DNA from: CAZWDO01 sp964632485 [NCBI: uncultured bacterium]
GTDB taxonomy: Bacteria > JAGOEH01
DNA: 27,662 nucleotides
NCBI GenBank assembly: GCA_964632485.1
Contig: CAZWDO010000002.1
Span: 264,726-292,387 of the forward strand
Direction: 5' to 3'
The notes beneath the pieces were generated by a model. That model saw only the letters and a program-made list of their open reading frames with translations. It made no database searches and was not told the origin of the DNA. Shown piece after piece: positions 8,004-15,682 of this stretch. Each line of letters starts with the position of its first letter. Positions within the stretch are counted from its first letter, which is position 1. Position numbers and translations under genes: made by a program.

Positions 8004-8657
8004 TTAAACCGTTTTATCGAGAAAATCATTTAATTCATTAAATAATGTTTTAATATCTTTTGGCAGATTGAAACCGGTACAGCGTCTCATTTTATCCCCA
8101 TTTTTAAACGCAGTTAACACAGAATGAATCTCTTCCAGCGGTCTGACTAAATTTTTTTTCAAGTTCCTTTGGAAAAGCATACCTAATAGAAATATAGCAA
8201 TTGCCATGAAGACGATACCCCAAGCGCCCGCATTTCCAATTTGCCTGGCCTTCTTATCCGCCACGACCATCGCCTCTCTGTTGATTTCACCTAAAAATTG
8301 AATTGATTCCACCGTTAGTTTTTTTGCTGCAAGTTTGCCTTCAAATGCTTCCGAATAGTTTTGGATTATCGCATTGAGCGCAATCGGTTCTTTTTTTTCT
8401 GTAATATTGTTTTGGGCTTTGCTCATCGCTTTTACAAACGATTCCTTCAAGCGTGTGTTTTCACGTTCCAATGTGTCAACCATTGCCAACGAAGCGAGCA
8501 TAGTCTCACATGCATGAAGAGATCGTTCATTCTGTTCAATAATGACTTCAATGGCCGGCGCCATGCGGACGAAAACCCATATTGATCCCAGCGCCATTAA
8601 AAGATTCAACACTATTAGAATCCATGCTCCCAATCTGACGGACAATGCAATTTTCAT
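8004..8657 (-). CDS. two-TM membrane sensor with HAMP-like end and no output domain
   Basis: The 217-residue protein has a first membrane helix at about 10-31, a helical extracytoplasmic region at 32-140 rich in Glu, Lys and Asn, and a second membrane helix at 143-163. A HAMP-like linker follows (VRPLEEIHSVLTAFKNGD, about 171-190) and the protein ends at 217 without kinase, GGDEF or methyl-acceptor module. This is the architecture of the sensory half of a chemoreceptor or histidine kinase. It is the third gene of the ktrB-ktrA operon and begins inside ktrA, sharing 110 bases in another frame. AAAGGA lies almost against the ATG, so initiation may depend on coupling. A role in sensing ionic or osmotic state is inferred from context only. 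I do not recognise the family. Confidence 0.75.
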   Translation of the reverse strand: MKIALSVRLGAWILIVLNLLMALGSIWVFVRMAPAIEVIIEQNERSLHACETMLASLAMVDTLERENTRLKESFVKAMSKAQNNITEKKEPIALNAIIQNYSEAFEGKLAAKKLTVESIQFLGEINREAMVVADKKARQIGNAGAWGIVFMAIAIFLLGMLFQRNLKKNLVRPLEEIHSVLTAFKNGDKMRRCTGFNLPKDIKTLFNELNDFLDKTV

Positions 8658-9312
8658 TTCCTTTGATTAGCTTGGAAATTGCGGTTTCGCTCGATACAAC
8701 GATCAGATTGTCATCCGCCTGTAGCGGATCACCGGGAGTGGGTGGAATAATTTTACCCTGAGTACCCCTCCGAATACCAGCCACCATAACTCCGAAACGT
8801 TTGGGTAAAGAAAGATCAATCAGGCATTTCCCAATCATTGAGGGTTGAATACGGATTTCAGTGAGATTAAGGTCCCATCCCAGTGGCGTATCGACGATAA
8901 TATCGCGGTAAAACAGACGGTTGGCAAAGCGTTTTCCGAATTCTTCTTCCGGATTGATGATTTGGTGCGCTCCAACCAACTGCAAAATTTTTCGATGCAA
9001 TTTGTTGTTGGCCCTGGATATGACCAGAGGGGTTCCCATTTGTCGGAGTAATGCAGTGCAGATAATGGACGCTTCTTTGGAATCTTCTCCAATAGCGCAT
9101 ACAACCGAATCTCGTTTCTGAGGTTCAAGTCTTGACAATTCCGCTTCATCGGTAGCATCGATCATTACGGCCTCGGTTACAAATTCAGCGGCCTCTTCGA
9201 CCAGATTTTTTTTAATATCAATAGCAAGCACCTCCACGTTTTTTTCAGATAAGGCCCGCGCCAGAGACATTCCAAAAGACCCCAACCCAATGATCATTAT
9301 CTGTTTGGACAT
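8548..9312 (-). CDS. ktrA: KtrA/TrkA-type potassium channel regulatory subunit (RCK)
   Basis: This is the cytosolic gating ring subunit that binds nucleotides and controls KtrB. The RCK_N Rossmann fold opens with G9-x-G11-xx-G14 in IIGLGSFG, and D32 ends the second strand at the ribose position. The RCK_C domain runs from about 140 to 217 (LTEIRIQPSMIGKCLIDL to ISKLIKG). Family members usually stop close to this point at about 220 residues. Here the frame continues to 254 with a tail rich in Asn, Ser and Gly that lies over the start of the next gene. That tail has no visible domain and may be a by-product of a lost stop codon. GAGAGGA precedes the ATG, 15 bases after ktrB. Confidence 0.92.
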   Translation of the reverse strand: MSKQIMIIGLGSFGMSLARALSEKNVEVLAIDIKKNLVEEAAEFVTEAVMIDATDEAELSRLEPQKRDSVVCAIGEDSKEASIICTALLRQMGTPLVISRANNKLHRKILQLVGAHQIINPEEEFGKRFANRLFYRDIIVDTPLGWDLNLTEIRIQPSMIGKCLIDLSLPKRFGVMVAGIRRGTQGKIIPPTPGDPLQADDNLIVVSSETAISKLIKGNENCIVRQIGSMDSNSVESFNGAGINMGFRPHGAGH

Positions 9313-9327
9313 ATCATCGATTCCTCT

Positions 9328-11328
9328 CTAAGTTAAAGAAATATTGGCTCGAATATATTGTGAAGACGATATTGTCTGTTCATGGTTCAACAGCATGAAT
9401 AATGTCACAGGTCCAATTCGCCCCACAAACATGGCGATTATAATGATTATTTTTCCGATCTCATCAAGAAATGGAGTTGCTCCGGTTGAAAGACCTACAG
9501 TACCCAATGCCGATGTTGCCTCAAAAAATAAGTTGCGCGCGGAAATCTGTTGAGTAATTTCTAACATCAAGACTACCAAAAACCAGATGATTATCCCTGA
9601 AACAACAATAGTAACCGCCCTGTAAACGGTTGCTGAATGAATATGTCTTTTTCGCGTAATGATTTCATTACGGTTGGTGATATTGATCCAAAATGTCATC
9701 GCTAGTATTCCGATCGTAGTGGTTTTTACTCCGCCGGCAGTGCCTCCCACGCTGCCTCCAATGAACATGAAGAATATCATGATTAGAAATGTAGGATTTG
9801 CGACATTTGCGATTTCAACGGAATTAAATCCGGCTGTTCGCAACGTGACTGATTGAAACCATGCATTGTGTAGTTTATTTCCAAAGGATAAGCCTGCCAG
9901 CATTCCATTCCATTCAAAGGCCATTATAAAAATAGTCCCGGCAAAGAGTAATATCACCGTTGTCATCAGCGCAATATGCGCGGAAATGGGTATTTTTTTA
10001 CCTTTCAACCATTGAGGAACGATTAAACAAGTGGCTGGCGCTAAACCGCCCATTATTATCAGCATGGACACAACATGCAGTACGGCCGGATGGGATTGAT
10101 ATGGAATGAGACTATTGCTTTGTAATGCAAATCCTGCGTTGCAAAAGGCGGATATTGCGGTAAAAACTCCACGCCATAATGCGTTCAGAAATGGATCCCC
10201 TATCAAATAAAATAAAAGAACCAGAAGAAATGTTCCTATTCCTTCAACAATAAACGTAAATTTAAGAATGATTGAGAGAGAATGAAGCAGGGATTTATGA
10301 CCGGTATCCGCCATTGATTTAATGATACGTTCATATTTGAGACTGAGACGATGACCCATAGCATGCAACGCAACGGTTGTGATACTCATGATGCCTAACC
10401 CACCGAGTTGAATGAGCACTAAAATCAAAAATTGTCCAAACAGAGTAAAATCCCGGGATGTATCCAAGACAACCAAGCCGGTAACACATACAGCGCTTAC
10501 GGAAGTAAATGCAGCATCTATTCCACCAATGCTCCCGGATACGGTAGTTATAGGGAGAACCATTAAAATAGTCCCGATCACACATAAACCTAAAAAAGTA
10601 GTCAGTAATATCTTAGCGGGATGGGCAAAAAAATTTTCCCACGGAAATTCAGTGATGCTTGTTTTGACCTGGGGCAATAAGAACAAATTTAAAAAAGCGA
10701 TTATTAAAATAATAGTGGGAATAATACTTATCAAATTGAAAGTAAATGCCAATCCAATCGATACGATTCCCGTAGTCGGCAGCAAAAGATGAATTCTGGA
10801 TCGCTTTTCATTCGCCCAATGAACGATGAGTATTTGAGCAATAACCGACGATGCGCTAATGACATAAATTGAGAACACTGTTTCCGATATAGGCAATAAA
10901 CTCCTGATCGCTACACTAAACGGGATTGTCAACGTTCCCCACCATGCACGTTGAAGACATCGTTCAACATGATCTCTTTTATCCGAAGAACGGGTTTTAA
11001 TTCGAAAATCAATAAGAGTCAGCGCAATGCTGATTAGTATAACGGATCCGATTAACGCGGCAAACGGATTTGTTAAAATATAATTAAAAGCCGCGCAATA
11101 GCTTGCTCCGGAAGCGATAAAACCGAATATCTTCCCGATTAATGGCCGTCGAAACAGGGTTAGTCCGCAGATAAAACAAGTAACAGTTGCAATCGAGGCG
11201 GTGATTAATGGCCAAAGAGGAGGGCCAGCGATATCGATTCCAGTCGATGGAAATAGAAGCGGAAGTGGAGAGAATGCCATCAAGGCGCCTTCTATTCCAA
11301 TCCGCATTATGGATGCTCGAGACTTCAT
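9328..11328 (-). CDS. ktrB: KtrB/TrkH-type potassium transporter with long N-terminal membrane extension
   Basis: The C-terminal two-thirds (from about residue 235) is a KtrB-like K+ translocating subunit made of four channel-like repeats. The selectivity-filter loops can be seen in SAVCVTGL (about 281), AFCNAGFAL (about 396), LRTAGFNS (about 498) and ALGTVGLS (about 610), each with its conserved Gly. The Gly-rich gating loop GGSVGGTAGGVKTTT lies in the third repeat. Standard KtrB proteins are about 450 residues. This one has 666 because some 230 N-terminal residues add around six further hydrophobic helices with a charged stretch (KTRSSDKRDHVERC) between them. No good ribosome site precedes the chosen ATG, and a second in-frame ATG is seven codons on. 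It forms an operon with ktrA and the sensor gene. Confidence 0.92.
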   Translation of the reverse strand: MKSRASIMRIGIEGALMAFSPLPLLFPSTGIDIAGPPLWPLITASIATVTCFICGLTLFRRPLIGKIFGFIASGASYCAAFNYILTNPFAALIGSVILISIALTLIDFRIKTRSSDKRDHVERCLQRAWWGTLTIPFSVAIRSLLPISETVFSIYVISASSVIAQILIVHWANEKRSRIHLLLPTTGIVSIGLAFTFNLISIIPTIILIIAFLNLFLLPQVKTSITEFPWENFFAHPAKILLTTFLGLCVIGTILMVLPITTVSGSIGGIDAAFTSVSAVCVTGLVVLDTSRDFTLFGQFLILVLIQLGGLGIMSITTVALHAMGHRLSLKYERIIKSMADTGHKSLLHSLSIILKFTFIVEGIGTFLLVLLFYLIGDPFLNALWRGVFTAISAFCNAGFALQSNSLIPYQSHPAVLHVVSMLIIMGGLAPATCLIVPQWLKGKKIPISAHIALMTTVILLFAGTIFIMAFEWNGMLAGLSFGNKLHNAWFQSVTLRTAGFNSVEIANVANPTFLIMIFFMFIGGSVGGTAGGVKTTTIGILAMTFWINITNRNEIITRKRHIHSATVYRAVTIVVSGIIIWFLVVLMLEITQQISARNLFFEATSALGTVGLSTGATPFLDEIGKIIIIIAMFVGRIGPVTLFMLLNHEQTISSSQYIRANISLT

Positions 11329-11388
11329 ATACTGGTTATATGGCTTAGGTTAAACTGGTGACAAATTCTGTACTCCAACATAACACAA

Positions 11389-11417
11389 AATATACAACAG
11401 AATGCGTAACTTGTCAA
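11389..11417 (-). promoter_or_regulatory. sigma-70-type promoter for ktrB-ktrA-sensor operon
   Basis: On the minus strand TTGACA (11417-11412), a 17-base spacer and TATATT (11394-11389) make a near-consensus promoter about 60 bases before the ktrB start codon. Confidence 0.7.
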
Positions 11418-11420
11418 GTT
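11408..11420. promoter_or_regulatory. palindrome over the ktrB -35 box (possible operator)
   Basis: AACTTG-T-CAAGTT is a perfect 6+1+6 inverted repeat whose right half contains the -35 hexamer of the ktrB promoter. Its position suits a repressor or other dimeric regulator; no such protein is identified in the window. Confidence 0.35.
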
Positions 11421-11551
11421 GAAAAATAGTTTATGGAGGGCAATACCATCGTCAATTATATCATTTATTATGGATTCTTACACTATAGACCGGACGCAGG
11501 GGTTAAATAAGTCTCCCCGCCAAAAAATTATTTAAAACCTGAATTTATTTC

Positions 11552-11580
11552 TTGACTTTTCACTCATGTATTAATATTAT
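11552..11580 (+). promoter_or_regulatory. orphan sigma-70-type promoter
   Basis: TTGACT (11552-11557), 17 bases, TATTAT (11575-11580). It has the same hexamers and spacing as the trp promoter at 23087-23115, but no convincing gene starts within the next 280 bases. It could drive a small RNA or a long leader to the nuclease gene. Confidence 0.4.
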
Positions 11581-11583
11581 GAT

Positions 11584-11730
11584 TTATACCTCATAAATAT
11601 CTATAATAAATTTGCCCATATCCCAATGCCTACCCGCAATGGACTTACCAGGCGCCCTTCTCTTCAATGCCAGCATAAAATTCGAAATCGCTTCATTAGT
11701 TTCATCAATCCATTCTTCAGTGATTGAGTT
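11584..11730 (-). pseudogene. possible 48-codon gene remnant
   Basis: In the 11329-11903 gap the minus strand has an open stretch of 48 codons ending at TAA (11586-11584) with a protein-like composition, including the run EEWIDETNEAISNFMLALK and a GKSIAGRHWDMGKF segment. It has no usable start codon, and an in-frame TGA lies just upstream, so if real it is the tail of a decayed gene. I do not recognise the family. The rest of the gap shows two promoters and otherwise nothing. Confidence 0.25.
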
Positions 11731-11854
11731 TCATAACCATGAAGATAATCATACTTCAATCCAAAACCAAATATTTTTTATAAATATTTTTGCGGTTATA
11801 CTTACCAGACAAAACATCAGGCGAGATAAAATACTGAAATAAACTGAAACCATC

Positions 11855-11882
11855 TTGACTTTTGGATAAAAATCATTATATT
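11855..11882 (+). promoter_or_regulatory. promoter for the Rpn-type nuclease gene
   Basis: TTGACT (11855-11860), 16 bases, TATATT (11877-11882). Transcription would begin near 11889, just before the ribosome site GAAAGGAG (11891-11897 region). This fixes the start codon at 11904 and excludes the upstream in-frame ATG at 11862. Confidence 0.6.
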
Positions 11883-11903
11883 GATTGGTTGAAAGGAGAC
11901 ACT

Positions 11904-12926
11904 ATGCAGATAGCCAATCCGGTATATGATGTGGTATTCAAATATTTAATGGACGATAACAAAATCGCCAAAATGATCATATCCGCCATCATCGGCGAAG
12001 AGATTTCCGAACTTGAATTCAAGACGACCGAAAGTTCGCTGGAAATGGAATACAAATCGCTGACCGTGTACCGGCTGGATTTTTCAGCCAGGATCAGGAC
12101 CGATACCGGCAGATACAAACAGGTGATCATCGAAATCCAGAAAGCCAAAATGCCCACGGATATTATGCGGTTCCGCCGGTATCTGGGCGAGCAGTACCGC
12201 AGTGAACAAAATGTGTATTACGATCATGGTTCAGACCGACAGAAGAAGAAAGCCCTGCCGATTATCAGCATTTATTTTTTAGGGCATAAATTAGAGCATA
12301 CGGAATCGCCGCTGATCAAGATAGACCGCAAGTATTATGATATGACCACACAGGAAGAGATAATCGGGAAAGAAGAGTTCATCGAAAGTCTGACGCATAA
12401 CAGTTTTGTGATCCAGATACCGTACCTGAAAGAGAAGCGGCGGAATGATCTGGAGAAACTGTTGAGCATATTTGATCAGACCAACCGGACAGAGGATTAC
12501 CATATAATGAACATCAAGGAAGAGGATTACCCGCCGAAGTACCGGGCGATCATCCGCAAGCTTCAGCGGGCGGTAGCGGAGCCGGAGATCCGGAAGGTGA
12601 TGGATGTGGAAGATGAGATACTGGAAGAACTCCAGTCGCAGGAACGGCTGATCGCATTAAAGGATCAGATCATCGGGCAAAAGGATCAGGTAATTGAGGA
12701 GAAGGACAAAGCGCTGACAGAAAAAGAAAAGGCATTGGAAAAAAAAGATTACGTAATTAAGGAAAAAGAAAAGACATTGGAGGAAACAAAAAGAGTTCTG
12801 GAAACCGCCAGTGACGCATTCAGCCAAAAACAAAGCCAATTTGACCAGTTACAGGTCAAGATGATCGAAAATCTCCGGGCGATGGGTATCTCTAAAGAAG
12901 ATATCCAAAAAATGCTGAATTCTTAA
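11904..12926 (+). CDS. Rpn family PD-(D/E)XK nuclease/transposase-like protein with coiled-coil tail
   Basis: Starting from the ATG after GAAAGGAG, the protein has 340 residues. The N-terminal part (MQIANPVYDVVFKYLMDD, then IISAIIGEEI) is the typical opening of the Rpn/PDDEXK_2 family. The nuclease core follows with Asp in YRLDFSARI and the E-x-Q in VIIEIQKAK, the family's catalytic strand. After a linker, residues 253-294 form six uninterrupted heptads of a charged coiled coil. The C-terminus carries the short helical NLRAMGISKEDIQKML motif common in this family. Relatives are recombination-promoting nucleases, often found as mobile or multicopy genes and increasingly discussed as defence elements. 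It stands alone between unrelated genes with its own promoter, beside a possible gene remnant, which fits an inserted accessory gene. Confidence 0.85.
   Translation: MQIANPVYDVVFKYLMDDNKIAKMIISAIIGEEISELEFKTTESSLEMEYKSLTVYRLDFSARIRTDTGRYKQVIIEIQKAKMPTDIMRFRRYLGEQYRSEQNVYYDHGSDRQKKKALPIISIYFLGHKLEHTESPLIKIDRKYYDMTTQEEIIGKEEFIESLTHNSFVIQIPYLKEKRRNDLEKLLSIFDQTNRTEDYHIMNIKEEDYPPKYRAIIRKLQRAVAEPEIRKVMDVEDEILEELQSQERLIALKDQIIGQKDQVIEEKDKALTEKEKALEKKDYVIKEKEKTLEETKRVLETASDAFSQKQSQFDQLQVKMIENLRAMGISKEDIQKMLNS
12660..12785 (+). repeat. tandem 21-base heptad repeat inside the nuclease gene
   Basis: Six consecutive 21-base units encode heptads of the pattern K-(D/E)-x-(A/V/I/T)-(I/L)-x-(E/Q/K). The units differ in sequence but keep length and hydrophobic positions exactly, so expansion or contraction by whole heptads would keep the frame. 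Confidence 0.7.
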
Positions 12927-13065
12927 AATTCAATCAGGATGGAAAATATAACGCAGATTAGAATATCCCATCCCTGCATGAACACAATACGTTAGTCAAG
13001 ATTATGGTTCAACTTTAACGCTGATATTCAAATAGCCAATAGGGCTTCCATGAGGCCAAAAAATT

Positions 13066-14157
13066 TTATTTTTTCCTGTTCATCCCAAACGCATGGGCCG
13101 CTTTGAGCGCATAAAAAACCATTTCCGCTGTAACAGGGATGGGTTCATTGTGAATTGTCTCGCCTTTCGCGCAGGCCGATTCCGCCACTTTCATCAGATC
13201 GGTGTCTGAAATAGCTGACAGGCCAATATCATCAAGAGTTGTGGGCAGTCCAACCGCTTCACAAAAAGAAAATACTTCATTAATCACTTCTATGGGCTTA
13301 TCCGTGAGGAAAAGCGACGCTAAAGTTCCAATCGCAACTTTTTCTCCATGAAAATAATGATGGGTCTGTTTTAATACGGTCAAACCATTATGAATGGCGT
13401 GCGCTGCAGCCAGACCACCACTCTCGAACCCTATACCGCTTAATAGCGTGTTCGCTTCCACAATATGTTCTAATGCCGGCGTTATAGCATGCGCTTCGCA
13501 GGATAGTTTGGCAAGCAGCCCATATTGAATAAGATGTTTATAACAAAGTTCGGCTAAAGCAGTCGCAGTTGATGAACCTGTGTCGCCCGCTATATTGCCA
13601 GCATATTTTATCTTGCATGATTCAGCCTCGAACCATGTGGCTAAAGCGTCCCCCATTCCAGATATTAAAAATCGAACGGGAGCCTGAACGATAATCTTTG
13701 TGTCAACTAAAACAATATCTGGATTTTTAGGAAAGAATATGTATTTCTTAAATTCTCCTGTTTGCTGATAGATGACTGAAAGAGAGCTACAGGGAGCATC
13801 TGTGGAGGCAATCGTTGGCGCAATAGCCACTGGACGTTTTAATCTATTGGCAACGGCTTTTGCCGTGTCTAAGGTTTTTCCTCCCCCAATTCCCACTATG
13901 ACGTCAGACTTATCCTTTTCTGCTAAATCTGAGAGTCTGTCAATTTCCTCATCTGAACATTCTCTGTTAAATTTTTCAGCTTTTAACTGAATAGCTTTTT
14001 GAATACTATTTTGAAAAACAGGCAGCGATTTTTCATAAACAAAAGGGGAGCATATAGCAAAACCCTTTTTTCCAAATCGGGATAGCTCAGCGCCCAGTCG
14101 ATGAATAGAATCCGCGCCTTGAATGTATCTTCCTGGAAACAATGTTGTGCTTATCAT
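13066..14157 (-). CDS. gldA: glycerol dehydrogenase (iron-containing ADH superfamily)
   Basis: The enzyme interconverts glycerol and dihydroxyacetone with NAD. Its 363 residues match the family. The dinucleotide-binding loop is GIGGGKTLDTAKA (about 89-101), and the predicted zinc ligands are D170 (SGMGDALATWFEA), H253 (AAAHAIHNGLT) and H270 (HYFHGEKVAIG), with spacing equal or nearly equal to the Bacillus enzyme's D173, H256 and H274. PTIASTDAPCSSLSVIY is the classical substrate-side loop. It starts 12 bases after the satP-like gene, with AAAGGA upstream, so the two are almost certainly one operon driven from the promoter at 14804-14832. It could act in glycerol oxidation or, during fermentation, in dihydroxyacetone reduction. 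Confidence 0.93.
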   Translation of the reverse strand: MISTTLFPGRYIQGADSIHRLGAELSRFGKKGFAICSPFVYEKSLPVFQNSIQKAIQLKAEKFNRECSDEEIDRLSDLAEKDKSDVIVGIGGGKTLDTAKAVANRLKRPVAIAPTIASTDAPCSSLSVIYQQTGEFKKYIFFPKNPDIVLVDTKIIVQAPVRFLISGMGDALATWFEAESCKIKYAGNIAGDTGSSTATALAELCYKHLIQYGLLAKLSCEAHAITPALEHIVEANTLLSGIGFESGGLAAAHAIHNGLTVLKQTHHYFHGEKVAIGTLASLFLTDKPIEVINEVFSFCEAVGLPTTLDDIGLSAISDTDLMKVAESACAKGETIHNEPIPVTAEMVFYALKAAHAFGMNRKK

Positions 14158-14169
14158 TTAAATTATCCT

Positions 14170-14760
14170 TTATTTTTTAATGGGTCCCAGGGGAAGCAAC
14201 GCTTTTCCATAGACTTCATTAAGGATTTGCGCCAGACAGGCGTAAATTGCTGAAAATCCACAAAGAATTCCTTCATAACCGGCGATATGCTTGATTGTTA
14301 TATTACCGGAAAAATCGGCAATGGCCAACAAAAAAAACAAAATCGTCAGACTGCCAAAAACAAATTGCAATGCGCGGTTCAGTTTTAGGGTGCCGATAAA
14401 CATCCCCAGTGTAAACAAGCCCCACAAGGCTAAAAAATAGCCCATTGAAATTGGATCAGCGACTGCCGCTACATTCCATTTAGGGAGTATCCAAATTGCC
14501 ACCAAGGCAATCCAAAACGACCCATACCCTGTAAACGCTACTGTTCCGAATGTATTATTTTTTTTCCATTCCATAATGCCGACTATCAACTGCGCCAACC
14601 CTCCGACAAATAATCCCATCCCCATAATCACGCTGGTTAGCGGTATCAGCCCTGCATTGGCCAGATTTAACAAAACCGTTGTCATTCCAAAACCCAGTAA
14701 ACCCAATGGAGCCGGATTGGCAGTAGTGTCGATAATTTTTATATTCTGAGCATTCTGCAT
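14170..14760 (-). CDS. satP: acetate/succinate transporter, GPR1/FUN34/YaaH (SatP) family
   Basis: The protein has 196 residues and six predicted membrane helices. The family signature [14 protein letters not shown] starts at N15 just before the first helix. An in-frame ATG further upstream (14838) exists, but the one at 14760 is preceded by AAAGGAG at eight bases and gives the standard N-terminus. SatP proteins move acetate and succinate (and ammonium in some claims) across the inner membrane with protons. Pairing with glycerol dehydrogenase suggests a fermentation or overflow role, handling acetate while glycerol or dihydroxyacetone is used. The direct substrate is inferred from the family. 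Confidence 0.9.
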   Translation of the reverse strand: MQNAQNIKIIDTTANPAPLGLLGFGMTTVLLNLANAGLIPLTSVIMGMGLFVGGLAQLIVGIMEWKKNNTFGTVAFTGYGSFWIALVAIWILPKWNVAAVADPISMGYFLALWGLFTLGMFIGTLKLNRALQFVFGSLTILFFLLAIADFSGNITIKHIAGYEGILCGFSAIYACLAQILNEVYGKALLPLGPIKK

Positions 14761-14803
14761 AAATGATTCTCCTTTCAAGAAAATCGTAAAAAAATTGATC
14801 TCT

Positions 14804-14832
14804 ATGATAATAAAAATTATGGAAATTGTCAA
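14804..14832 (-). promoter_or_regulatory. sigma-70-type promoter for satP-gldA
   Basis: On the minus strand TTGACA (14832-14827), 17 bases, TATCAT (14809-14804). It predicts a leader of under 40 bases carrying the AAAGGAG of satP. Confidence 0.7.
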
Positions 14833-15120
14833 TACCAATTCATCATTTTGCCGCGCATCCGCGGTAAGAATTTTTTTCTTGAATGTAAGGATGCTACTTT
14901 ATAACGACTCATCGAACGCTCTGTGAAATCTCATTTTTTTTATTCTCTTCTTGAATTTAAAAAATTTTAGTTTGGTAATTTATATAAAAACAGTTCATAT
15001 TTCTATTCAAAAACTGAATTACTTCAAATCTGATATAACAGATGATTTACAATATACACATACAATTATTATAATATTTATCCCCGATAATGTCAACATT
15101 ATTTGGAAAAAAATTATTTA

Positions 15121-15148
15121 TTGACAAAATGATAAAAAGTACTATATT
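15121..15148 (+). promoter_or_regulatory. sigma-70-type promoter for the membrane protein/kinase operon
   Basis: TTGACA (15121-15126), 16 bases, TATATT (15143-15148); an alternative -10, TATTAT, lies at 15145-15150 with an 18-base spacer. It would give a leader of about 235 bases before the first start codon, long enough for regulation. Confidence 0.55.
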
Positions 15149-15285
15149 ATTAAAAACTAAAGATCTGATAAAGTAAGTGATGTGAACGTTCTATATCCCA
15201 GATTGGCAATAATATTTTTTAGGACGCTGAATCATCTTGCTGATATCTTTTCCCGATACTCTGATTCTTCAGCTTTTGCCGGATA

Positions 15286-15341
15286 GGACAAATTTTAATG
15301 AATTTTGAGTAGTGCCGCGCAAACAAAGTGGACAAATTTGT
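15286..15341 (+). repeat. direct repeat GGACAAATTT with palindrome in the kinase operon leader
   Basis: Two exact copies of the 10-mer start 44 bases apart (15286 and 15330), about four helical turns. The second runs into the perfect palindrome ACAAATTTGT. Both lie downstream of the promoter at 15121, so they could be regulator sites or chance in AT-rich DNA. Confidence 0.25.
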
Positions 15342-15394
15342 TTCAAAATGTCTCTTTAAAATTGGGTTTTAACCCTTAAAGAAAGGATGGAACG

Positions 15395-15682
15395 ATGGTA
15401 TCTTTTTTCACAGTTTTGTCAATTATTTTGATTTTGTATTCAATCATTGTTTTATTTTTGCTATTTGGATCAAAAATTAAAGTTACTGAAAAACAACGCT
15501 TCTGGATCATGTTAGTTTATTCGATTTATTTTATAGTATGGGGAATCATGCAGATATATATTGGGATTCAGCGCGAACAAATTTATTTAATGGTGTTGGG
15601 GTTTTTCTTTGGAGCCAGTGGAACCGGCCATTTAGTAATCCTTATAAAAAACGCTCGTAAGCGTGGCTGTCGGTATCCATGA
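15395..15682 (+). CDS. small three-TM membrane protein coupled to a sensor kinase
   Basis: A 95-residue hydrophobic protein with membrane helices at about 5-25, 38-58 and 63-84 and a basic C-terminus (KNARKRGCRYP). AAAGAAAGGA precedes the ATG. I do not recognise the family. Its stop overlaps the start of the following kinase gene in ATGA, so the two are translationally coupled. As the kinase itself has no membrane segment, this protein might anchor it or feed it a membrane signal; that is inference from context. Confidence 0.7.
   Translation: MVSFFTVLSIILILYSIIVLFLLFGSKIKVTEKQRFWIMLVYSIYFIVWGIMQIYIGIQREQIYLMVLGFFFGASGTGHLVILIKNARKRGCRYP

Larger units (their letters stand above)
14839..15394. 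other. AT-rich intergenic region between divergent transcription units
   Basis: No credible gene is seen. It contains a small GC hairpin CCGCG-CATC-CGCGG (14851-14864) followed by a T run at 14871-14877, very AT-rich DNA to about 15150, a plus-strand promoter (15121-15148), two copies of GGACAAATTT (15286-15295 and 15330-15339), and the palindrome ACAAATTTGT (15332-15341). The last quarter is the leader of the small membrane protein gene. Confidence 0.5.

Noticed and set aside
11612-11842. 76-codon plus-strand frame in the 11329-11903 gap
   Set aside because: No ribosome site, no recognisable motif, and the opposite strand reads more like protein over the same bases.
11862-11903. Longer start for the Rpn-type nuclease
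   Set aside because: It lies upstream of the predicted transcription start and lacks a ribosome site; the ATG at 11904 has GAAAGGAG and begins the usual family sequence.
14851-14877. CCGCG hairpin with a T run as a terminator
   Set aside because: The stem is only 5 bp, the T run starts six bases after it, and it sits upstream of both divergent genes rather than after one.
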